This document shows positions 57,956-64,000 of a stretch of DNA of 64,000 nt, one piece after another. Position 1 is the stretch's first letter, and each line of letters starts with the position of its first letter. The notes below the pieces were generated by a model. It had not been told where the DNA came from and ran no database searches. It saw nothing but the letters and a program-made list of their open reading frames with translations. The position numbers and the translations under genes were made by a program. Source of the DNA: Nitrosomonas sp. HPC101 (GTDB lineage Bacteria; Pseudomonadota; Gammaproteobacteria; Burkholderiales; Nitrosomonadaceae); NCBI RefSeq assembly GCF_009833125.1, contig NZ_QRCC01000011.1, positions 1 to 64,000 of the forward strand. The letters are read 5' to 3'.

Positions 57956-58118
57956 ATCAACCGGACTCAGAAGCCGGGGCTTGCAGGCCACCTTGCCCCA
58001 CCTGCAAATCCTGGAAATCTTTCAGAAAACGAAGATGCGGCACCTGTCGGCTGATGCACAAAACTCCATGCGAACACCGACGCTACGCTGCATGAAATAT
58101 GACAAGGAAAACACATGA
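57948..58118 (+). pseudogene. Truncated Fur-family regulator fragment
   Basis: From ATG 57948: STGLRSRGLQATLPHLQILE and IFQKTKMRHLSADA match the N-terminal DNA-binding helices of Fur (usual pattern LRxxGLKATxPRLxIL...RHLSAEDVY). Then similarity stops abruptly and 18 unrelated codons lead to TGA at 58116-58118, overlapping hisI. No metal-binding part remains. A deletion probably removed the rest, joining the operon to hisI. Confidence 0.7.
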
Positions 58119-58633
58119 ATTCCAATCTTGATACATCCCGCCCCATCGACGCTGCTGCGCGAGTGGCATTGAACCCTAGAACTTCCGTCGAGCAGGTCGA
58201 GGAAGGCCGAGAGCTGGCTCCCAAATTCGATCGGGACGGCCTGATCGCTTGCGTTACCACCGATGCTGATAGCGGCGAAGTACTGATGCTGGGCTACATG
58301 AATCACGAAGCCCTGGAGAAGACTATTGAGACCGGCGAGGCGCACTACTGGAGCCGATCAAGGCAGACGCTGTGGCACAAAGGCGCAACCAGTGGCCTGG
58401 TGCAGACGGTCGAGGAAATGCGCATTGACGATGACCAAGATGCAGTCTGGCTTCGCGTTCGCATCTCTGGCTCCGGCGCGAGCTGTCACGTCGGCTACCA
58501 CTCGTGCTTCTATCGGCGTGTTCCAGTGGCCGCGCAGCGTGACGTGGGGAGCGAGCTGATCTTCACTGAATCAAGCAAGACCTTTGATCCCAAGCTCGTC
58601 TACGGAGATGCACCCAACCCAACGCTGCTGTAA
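58115..58633 (+). CDS. hisI: Phosphoribosyl-AMP cyclohydrolase paralogue HisI2
   Basis: 172 residues, longer at both ends than the usual 110-130. [40 protein letters not shown] and [14 protein letters not shown] are family signatures. The usual zinc Cys in D-C-D-x-D is Asp here ([10 protein letters not shown]); the other two Cys (SCH, SCF) remain. Histidine synthesis step 3. ATGA overlap upstream. The altered ligand set suggests a reduced or changed zinc requirement; this is inference. Confidence 0.92.
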   Translation: MNSNLDTSRPIDAAARVALNPRTSVEQVEEGRELAPKFDRDGLIACVTTDADSGEVLMLGYMNHEALEKTIETGEAHYWSRSRQTLWHKGATSGLVQTVEEMRIDDDQDAVWLRVRISGSGASCHVGYHSCFYRRVPVAAQRDVGSELIFTESSKTFDPKLVYGDAPNPTLL

Positions 58634-58698
58634 GCAGGCATCCTATTTGATGAAACAGAGGCAGCAGATTGGAGATTCCCCATCTTCATTGCTATCTC

Positions 58699-58716
58699 GT
58701 TATGTTATAATATAAC
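58699..58716. promoter_or_regulatory. Zur box upstream of the znu operon
   Basis: GTTATGTTATAATATAAC, one mismatch from perfect symmetry and differing from the box at 47818-47835 at only two positions. It lies 34 bases before the small ORF and about 190 before znuC. Expected to block znuCBA when zinc is plentiful. Confidence 0.82.
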
Positions 58717-58749
58717 AAAACTGAAAATTCAGCGTATCAGCCTGCCTCT

Positions 58750-58911
58750 ATGCACTCTCACACACCATCGCGCACTAAACCGCTTGTAAGCGGACAGAGC
58801 ATCTATCAACGAACCACCATGGCCAAAGGGGTAGGATATCGCCTGTTATGGGTAGCTATCGTGCTCGCCGCACTATGGTTGGCCATTATCTGGGCCATTG
58901 CTATTCCATGA
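58750..58911 (+). CDS. Small single-span membrane ORF at the head of the znu operon
   Basis: 53 residues: a polar, basic N-terminus with two early His (MHSHTPSRTK), then LLWVAIVLAALWLAIIWAI, one membrane segment near the C-terminus. It follows the Zur box and its TGA overlaps the znuC ATG (ATGA), so it would be co-translated with the transporter. An internal ATG at 58819 could give 30 residues. No family recognised; no clear Shine-Dalgarno. Confidence 0.5.
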   Translation: MHSHTPSRTKPLVSGQSIYQRTTMAKGVGYRLLWVAIVLAALWLAIIWAIAIP

Positions 58912-59660
58912 ATACGTATGCAATCCGTTTGTCCGACGTCACATTGAGCTATGACCGGCATCCTGCCGTGCATCACCTGTCCGGCGTTTTTTCTCCCGGT
59001 AGTTTGACCGCTATTGTCGGCCCCAATGGGGCTGGCAAGACGACGTTGCTGAAAGCCCTGATCGGGGAAGGAGGACAAGTCGAAGGGACCATCGACTATG
59101 GCTTGCTCACGTCTGACGATTTTGGATACCTGCCTCAAGCGACGCGCATTGAACGGCAATTCCCGCTGACCGTGGCAGATGTCGTGATTCTTGGTGCCTG
59201 GAGGCGACTAGGGCCCTTTCGTGGCGTAACGTCCGAAATCGCCGAGCAAGCCGAGACAGCACTGAGTGCTGTCGGACTATCGGGATTTGAACGTCGCCGT
59301 GTTGGGACGCTCTCGGATGGACAAATGCAGCGCGTCCTTTTTGCACGACTGCTGCTTCAGAATACACGGGTTGTGCTGCTGGATGAGCCCTTCACGACCA
59401 TCGACGACGCTACGACACGTGATCTGCTGAGTATTGTTCGCCATTGGCACCATGGCGGCCGTACGGTCATCGCCGTGCTGCATGACTTCGATCAGGTGCG
59501 CGCACACTTTCCCGAAACCTTGTTAATTTCCCGTCGGGCGATTGCATGGGGAAATACTGCGGATGTCATGACCGAAGACAATTTGAGGCGTGCTCGCAAT
59601 CATTCCGAAGCATGGAACGACGGTGCTGCAGTTTGCATAGAGTCGGAAGTCATCGCGTGA
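58908..59660 (+). CDS. znuC: Zinc ABC transporter ATP-binding protein
   Basis: 250 residues. Walker A GPNGAGKTTLLKAL, signature LSDGQMQRVLFAR, Walker B VVLLDEPFTTID, switch His in IAVLHDFDQ. Manganese/zinc-type ABC ATPase. ATG 58908 overlaps the small ORF upstream; the stop overlaps znuB as GTGA. Powers import through ZnuB. Confidence 0.93.
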   Translation: MNTYAIRLSDVTLSYDRHPAVHHLSGVFSPGSLTAIVGPNGAGKTTLLKALIGEGGQVEGTIDYGLLTSDDFGYLPQATRIERQFPLTVADVVILGAWRRLGPFRGVTSEIAEQAETALSAVGLSGFERRRVGTLSDGQMQRVLFARLLLQNTRVVLLDEPFTTIDDATTRDLLSIVRHWHHGGRTVIAVLHDFDQVRAHFPETLLISRRAIAWGNTADVMTEDNLRRARNHSEAWNDGAAVCIESEVIA

Positions 59661-60529
59661 GTCTCTATGCTGCCGCTGTTCAGCCTTTTTTCGAATACGG
59701 ATTCATGCGTCGGGCACTGGTGGCTTCACTTTCGCTTGGCCTGAGTGCCGGCCCGGTTGGTGTGGTGTTGATGCTGCGCAGAATGAGTCTGGTTGGAGAT
59801 GCGATGAGCCATGCTGTTTTGCCGGGCGCAGCAATTGGATTCCTTGTCTCTGGAGGATTGTCGCTGTTTGCTATGGGTATCGGCGGCATGATTGCGGGGC
59901 TGACCGTGGCGTTGTTATCTGGTGCAGTGAGCCGCGCTACAGTATTGAAAGAAGATGCCAGTTTTGCAACCTTCTATCTAGCTTCGCTTGCGCTGGGCGT
60001 ATTGATTGTATCGTTACGCGGCTCGAACATTAATTTGCTGCATGTTTTGTTCGGCACGATTTTGTCTGTGGATCGTGATGCTATTGTGATGGTGGGATGC
60101 ATCACCTCTTTTACGTTGATTACCCTGGCATTGATTTATCGGCCACTCGTCGCCGAATGCTTCGACCCGGCATTTCTGCGTTCGGTTAAGGGGCGAGGAG
60201 CACTGTATCACCTGATATTCCTGTTACTCCTGGTCATCAATCTCATCGCGGGGTTCCAAACGCTGGGCACCCTCATGGCCGTCGGGATGATGATACTGCC
60301 GGCTGCGATCGCCCAACTTTGGGGAAGAACACTGTTCACTATGGCAGCGCTGGCTGCGATTGTCGCGATTCTTTCCGGCTATCTGGGCCTGCTGCTGTCC
60401 TATTACCTGGAGCTCGCGTCCGGACCCACGATTATTCTCGTGGCCAGCATTCTCTATGTCATTTCGCTGTTAGCAGCGCCTTCTGGCCTGCTGATGCGAC
60501 GATTCAACCGCTCGCACCTATCGGGCTGA
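59657..60529 (+). CDS. znuB: Zinc ABC transporter permease
   Basis: 290 residues starting at GTG that overlaps the znuC stop. FFEYGFMRRALVASLSLGLSAG, SLVGDAMSHAVLPGAAIGFL and GFQTLGTLMAVGMMILPAA are cluster-9 family (ZnuB/MntB) signatures; about eight membrane segments. Forms the channel with ZnuC as motor. Confidence 0.93.
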   Translation: MSLYAAAVQPFFEYGFMRRALVASLSLGLSAGPVGVVLMLRRMSLVGDAMSHAVLPGAAIGFLVSGGLSLFAMGIGGMIAGLTVALLSGAVSRATVLKEDASFATFYLASLALGVLIVSLRGSNINLLHVLFGTILSVDRDAIVMVGCITSFTLITLALIYRPLVAECFDPAFLRSVKGRGALYHLIFLLLLVINLIAGFQTLGTLMAVGMMILPAAIAQLWGRTLFTMAALAAIVAILSGYLGLLLSYYLELASGPTIILVASILYVISLLAAPSGLLMRRFNRSHLSG

Positions 60530-60546
60530 GATAAGAAGAAGTCTGA

Positions 60547-61440
60547 ATGCGATTTCAGCGATTCTTTCGCGCCGCTGGCTGCACCGTAGTTTTCATGGTC
60601 TGCATACAGGTGGCTGTGGCCAAGACGATCAATGTCGTCGCGAGCTTCACCGTCCTGGCCGATGTAGTAAAGAACGTCGGCGGAGATCATGTCATCGTCA
60701 AGAGTCTTGTGCCGGCCAACGGTGATCCTCATGAGTTTGAGCCTTCTCCGGGCGATGCCAAGTCCATCCGCGAAGCGGCAGCAACTTTTGTCAGTGGAGA
60801 AGAACTGGAAACATGGTTCCAACGGCTCGCCAAGGCCTCGGGTGCTCAGGTCGCGCCGGTTGTCGTATCACAGGGCATTAAGACGCACACGTTTGAAGAA
60901 GGTGGCAAAGTAGTCACGGATCCTCATGTCTGGAACAGTATTCCGAATGTGTTAGTCTGGGTAAACAACATCGAAACGGCATTGTCCAAAGTGGCCCCCG
61001 ACGATGCTGAGGTCTTTAAGAAAAATGCAGCGGCATATCGTCAGCGCCTGAATGATTTGGATAAATCGATCCGTGCAAAAATCACGACTATTCCAATCGA
61101 ACGGCGCAAGGTCCTAACCAGTCATGATGCATTTGGCTACTATGGCAAGGAGTATGGCGTGCAGTTCCTGGCACCTCAAGGACTTTCGACCGAAACTGAA
61201 GCATCTGCGGCGAACGTTGCAAAGCTCATCGATCAGATCAAGGCCGAACACGTACGCGTCTATTTCATCGAGAATTCAAACGATCCTCGCCTGATCAAAC
61301 AAATTGCTCAGGCTACTGGGGCCCAACTCGGAGGAAATCTTTATCCAGAAGCATTGTCGGAAACCGCTGGCCCAGTGCCGACTTACGAGCGATTGATGCA
61401 ATTCAACACCGACCAGATCGTTACGGCGCTTGGCAAATAG
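60547..61440 (+). CDS. znuA: Zinc ABC transporter substrate-binding protein
   Basis: 297 residues, signal peptide ending QVAVA. Metal ligands likely in NGDPHEFEPSP (His), VTDPHVWNS (His) and TSHDAFGYYGKEYG (His); the usual acidic His-rich ZnuA loop is missing. Metal preference (zinc vs manganese) cannot be fixed from sequence, but the Zur box argues for zinc. Third gene of znuCBA. Confidence 0.92.
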   Translation: MRFQRFFRAAGCTVVFMVCIQVAVAKTINVVASFTVLADVVKNVGGDHVIVKSLVPANGDPHEFEPSPGDAKSIREAAATFVSGEELETWFQRLAKASGAQVAPVVVSQGIKTHTFEEGGKVVTDPHVWNSIPNVLVWVNNIETALSKVAPDDAEVFKKNAAAYRQRLNDLDKSIRAKITTIPIERRKVLTSHDAFGYYGKEYGVQFLAPQGLSTETEASAANVAKLIDQIKAEHVRVYFIENSNDPRLIKQIAQATGAQLGGNLYPEALSETAGPVPTYERLMQFNTDQIVTALGK

Positions 61441-61613
61441 CGACTAGGACGCAGCACATGTCGATGTGCGCTGACTCTGTCGACGAAGTTTCTTCGTGGA
61501 CGGACACTATGATGGCCGAAGCCACACGCTCGCGAAAGGGCGTGGACATATTCGAGGGGTATTTCAGCAACCTGCATCAGAGATCAGAGGCTGCCTTATT
61601 ACGATAATACAAA

Positions 61614-61648
61614 AACAGGAGGCTGATTCCTAATGAATGCCTCCTGTT
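61614..61648 (-). terminator. Rho-independent terminator of the cytochrome c4 gene
   Basis: AACAGGAGGC and GCCTCCTGTT form a perfect 10-pair stem with a 15-base loop; on the minus strand it is followed by a T-run (TTTTTG). It lies just past the c4 stop. znuA transcripts arriving from the other side may also end here. Confidence 0.8.
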
Positions 61649-61671
61649 GATCATGTCAGATAAATAAAGAA

Positions 61672-62307
61672 TTATCTGAGCGTGGAGATATACTCAGAGA
61701 CTGCTTCCATTTCCTGTTCACTCATGCGTGAAACGATCATTCGCATGGTGTTATTGGTATCATTCTTGCGTGTTCCCAGACGAAACGCCTGCAACTGGGA
61801 GAGTGTGTAGGCGGCGTGCTGACCATCAATTCTTGGATAGTGTGGTGGAATGCCCTGCCCATTGGGAGAATGACAGCTGGAGCAGGCAGGAATAGAGTTT
61901 TCCAGATTTCCGCCCTGGTAAAGTCTTTTTCCTGCCTCTGCCAGTGATGCATTACCCGCCGTTCCGGGTTTGGGTTGCTGTTGCGAATAGTAAGCAGCAA
62001 GGTTTTCAATGTCGCTCTCGCTTAATGTTGCCACCATGGGCGCCATAATCATGTTGTCACGTGCGGCGACTTCTCCACCCGCCGCCTTGAAATCACGCAA
62101 TTGCTTGGCGGTATATCCAGAATCCTGCCCGGCAAGAATGGGATAAATAGGAATGGTACTGTTACCATCAGCATTGTGGCAGCCTGCACATATTCCGGCT
62201 GCAATTTCTTTGCCTTTCTCAACATCGTCTGCGGCTGAGGATTCGGCAAACACGAGGCCGGAAAATATAAGTGCGATTGCTGCTACAGTGGTTCCAATGA
62301 ATTTCAT
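61672..62307 (-). CDS. Di-haem cytochrome c4
   Basis: 211 residues with a signal peptide (AIALIFSGLVFA). Two haem domains: CAGCH with later MAPMVATLSE, and CSSCH with RMIVSRMSEQEM, each with a plausible methionine ligand. Cytochromes c4 carry electrons in the periplasm to terminal oxidases, fitting a respiratory chemolithotroph. Monocistronic, with its own terminator. Confidence 0.92.
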   Translation of the reverse strand: MKFIGTTVAAIALIFSGLVFAESSAADDVEKGKEIAAGICAGCHNADGNSTIPIYPILAGQDSGYTAKQLRDFKAAGGEVAARDNMIMAPMVATLSESDIENLAAYYSQQQPKPGTAGNASLAEAGKRLYQGGNLENSIPACSSCHSPNGQGIPPHYPRIDGQHAAYTLSQLQAFRLGTRKNDTNNTMRMIVSRMSEQEMEAVSEYISTLR

Positions 62308-62401
62308 GATTGTTATGGGCTATAAAGGTTGGTTTTTAATAAAAAGACAGATATATACCTGTATTCTAGCAAGATTTGTTAGTTCCAGTAAACGCTGCTG
62401 T

Positions 62402-62417
62402 TGTTTACGCGTAAACA
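62402..62417. promoter_or_regulatory. Perfect 16-bp palindrome before the SPOR-like gene
   Basis: TGTTTACGCGTAAACA, ending 4 bases before the ATG at 62422. Its placement would let a bound dimeric regulator block transcription or translation initiation. Regulator unknown. Confidence 0.5.
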
Positions 62418-62421
62418 CAAG

Positions 62422-63024
62422 ATGAAAAAACTGTTTCTTTTTTTGCTGCTGGCAAATATGGGCGCTGCTTTTTACTTTCATAGCGTGCCGAAAAATAAAT
62501 CTTCCGTACAAAAACCGTTGATTCACCCTGAGAAAATAGAGTTATTGCCGGCAAAGGTCGCATGCCTCAGATGGGAAAATTTGGTAGTGCCTGTTGCCAG
62601 ACTGGCCAGAATGAAAATTTCCGAATGGAAAACAGGAAAAGAGCATGTTACTGAAAACACTCAAGGGAAAATCACGTTTAATTGGGTACATATTCCACCA
62701 TTACAAAACGCATATGAAACTGCAAAGCAGATCGAGCAATTGAAAAAACTGGCAATTCCTCATCTGCATATCCATGAAAATGCGGATAACCCATGGCATA
62801 ATGCAATTTCACTGGCAATCCTATCGAACAATTCCGATGCAATGGCATGGGTAGCAGACTTAAAAAGCCAGGGTGTGGAACACGCAACGTATGACGAACA
62901 AACTCTGGAGCAATTTGAGTTTGTGATTCGCAACCCGACTGAACAAATCACTGAAAACATTCAGCAGCTGGCTCACCAGCTCCCGAGCACGCAGCTTGAA
63001 GTTACCGAATGCAGCCGCTTATAA
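62422..63024 (+). CDS. SPOR-domain-like membrane-anchored protein
   Basis: 200 residues: N-terminal anchor KKLFLFLLLANMGAAFYF, a linker, then a region with two repeats of VHIPPLQNAYETAKQIEQL / ISLAILSNNSDAMAWVADLKSQG that resembles SPOR domains, which bind denuded septal peptidoglycan. Family call is moderate. The start was taken at the ATG seven codons into the open frame because the hydrophobic anchor begins there. Alone between c4 (divergent) and map. Confidence 0.65.
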   Translation: MKKLFLFLLLANMGAAFYFHSVPKNKSSVQKPLIHPEKIELLPAKVACLRWENLVVPVARLARMKISEWKTGKEHVTENTQGKITFNWVHIPPLQNAYETAKQIEQLKKLAIPHLHIHENADNPWHNAISLAILSNNSDAMAWVADLKSQGVEHATYDEQTLEQFEFVIRNPTEQITENIQQLAHQLPSTQLEVTECSRL

Positions 63025-63136
63025 AAGCTGGCCGCGAGCATTTCTCAAGTAGTAAAATTAACAAATTGTCTATCTATGGTTTTTCATGGATTTTCTGAAA
63101 TATTAATTATGATCGTTGGAACAATCTGGAGTGGGC

Positions 63137-63943
63137 GTGGCAGTTCATATTAAAACAGCGCAGGAAATTGAAACCATGCGTGTCGCTGGAAAATTAGCAT
63201 CCGAGGTACTCGACTACATCGAACCCCATGTAGTACCTGGCATCACAACCGGCGAACTGGATGCGCTTTGCCATCGTTATATGGTCGATGTACAGAAAAC
63301 AATACCGGCTCCCCTGAATTACGCACCACCTGGTTACAGCCCTTACCCAAAATCTATTTGTACTTCTGTGAACCACCAGGTTTGTCACGGCGTGCCAGGA
63401 GATAAAAAGCTCAAAGAAGGAGACATTGTCAATCTCGATATCACCGTTATCTATCAAGGTTATCATGGTGATACCAGCCGGATGTATTACGCGGGTGAAC
63501 CTTCCATCCAGGCCAAACGATTGTGCGAATTCACCTATGAAGCCATGTGGCGCGGAATCGAAGAAGTACGCCCGGGCAAGCACCTGGGGGATATCGGCTA
63601 CGTGATTCAACGTCTGGCAGAAAAAACCGGTTACGGTGTTGTCAGGGAATTCTGCGGGCATGGTATCGGCGCAAAGTTTCATGAAGATCCCCAGGTACTG
63701 CACTATGGTCGCGCCGGTGCAGGCATCGAGCTCAAGCCTGGCATGATTTTCACAATCGAGCCCATGATCAATGCAGGCAAGGCTGCCATCAAGCAACTTC
63801 CGGATGGATGGACAGTAATTACCAAGGACCGCAGCCTGTCCGCACAATGGGAACATACGATACTGGTTACCGACGATGGCTACGAGGTCTTGACGGTATC
63901 ATCGGGCTCTCCTGCCAAGCCTGCTTACCATTTCTCCGCCTGA
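63137..63943 (+). CDS. map: Methionine aminopeptidase, type I
   Basis: 268 residues. Metal-binding residues in NLDITVIYQGYHGDTSRMYY (Asp, Asp), FCGHGIGAKFHEDPQVLHY (His) and FTIEPMINAG (Glu), with WEHTILVT (Glu). GTG 63137 has GGAG 8 bases upstream; a TTG seven codons earlier is less likely. It removes the initiator Met from new proteins. Confidence 0.95.
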   Translation: MAVHIKTAQEIETMRVAGKLASEVLDYIEPHVVPGITTGELDALCHRYMVDVQKTIPAPLNYAPPGYSPYPKSICTSVNHQVCHGVPGDKKLKEGDIVNLDITVIYQGYHGDTSRMYYAGEPSIQAKRLCEFTYEAMWRGIEEVRPGKHLGDIGYVIQRLAEKTGYGVVREFCGHGIGAKFHEDPQVLHYGRAGAGIELKPGMIFTIEPMINAGKAAIKQLPDGWTVITKDRSLSAQWEHTILVTDDGYEVLTVSSGSPAKPAYHFSA

Positions 63944-64000
63944 TGACGTTATCCGACAGTGCGCTGAAATGATCCTTTCCCGATGTAAAAACAGATAATC

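Noticed and set aside
1..64000. CRISPR array
   Set aside because: No regularly spaced 25-40 bp direct repeats were seen; the only exact direct repeat of that size is the two-copy 37-bp pair in pyrC2.

Overview
The window looks like chromosome from a betaproteobacterium, most likely a Nitrosomonas-type ammonia oxidiser. The clues are a mnmG-rsmG-parA-parB cluster of the kind found near oriC, several periplasmic c-type cytochromes (mono-haem, RoxA-like di-haem and c4), opgGH, H-NS, and a small exported protein resembling Nitrosomonas SmbP. This is inferred from protein character only; no 16S rRNA gene is present.

Layout. 0-1 kb: window-edge membrane-protein fragment and a decayed serine recombinase. 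1-9 kb: YceI protein, cytochrome, speDE (polyamines), parAB, rsmG, mnmG. 9-17 kb: helical membrane protein, a MITE-like element, opgGH, then small stress or exported proteins (ChaB, CsbD-like, SmbP-like, two secreted proteins of which one is frameshifted). 17-22 kb: a large EF-hand membrane protein and a di-haem cytochrome. 22-28 kb: accessory region read here as a decayed chromosomal integron. It has a truncated intI on the plus strand and, on the other side of a candidate attI/attC, minus-strand cassette genes separated by attC-like sites. 28-46 kb: H-NS, a MalEFGK-type sugar ABC transporter, a GGDEF/EAL protein, MsrAB, PepN, OsmC, a retropepsin/transglutaminase-7TM/ATP-grasp operon, tRNA-Gly(CCC), thiSG and trmB.

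47-61.4 kb: a visibly GC-richer block that reads as a zinc-starvation island. A zur gene sits under an almost perfect Zur-type palindrome. It is followed by two COG0523 GTPases and second-copy forms of zinc-associated enzymes (CysRS, QueD-like, gamma carbonic anhydrase, ThrRS, dihydroorotase, PRA-cyclohydrolase). Many genes overlap by ATGA or GTGA. A second copy of the same palindrome precedes a small membrane ORF and znuCBA. The dihydroorotase and HisI copies have each lost one canonical metal ligand, whereas CysRS and ThrRS keep theirs. The dihydroorotase gene is split by a 71-bp insertion that carries its own ribosome-binding site and ATGA restart. 61.5-64 kb: cytochrome c4, a SPOR-like protein and methionine aminopeptidase.

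How the island would work: when zinc falls, Zur leaves both palindromes. ZnuABC imports zinc, the GTPases would deliver metal to client proteins, and the paralogues would keep tRNA charging, pyrimidine and histidine synthesis, tRNA modification and CO2 hydration going. This is inference from gene content and operator sequence.
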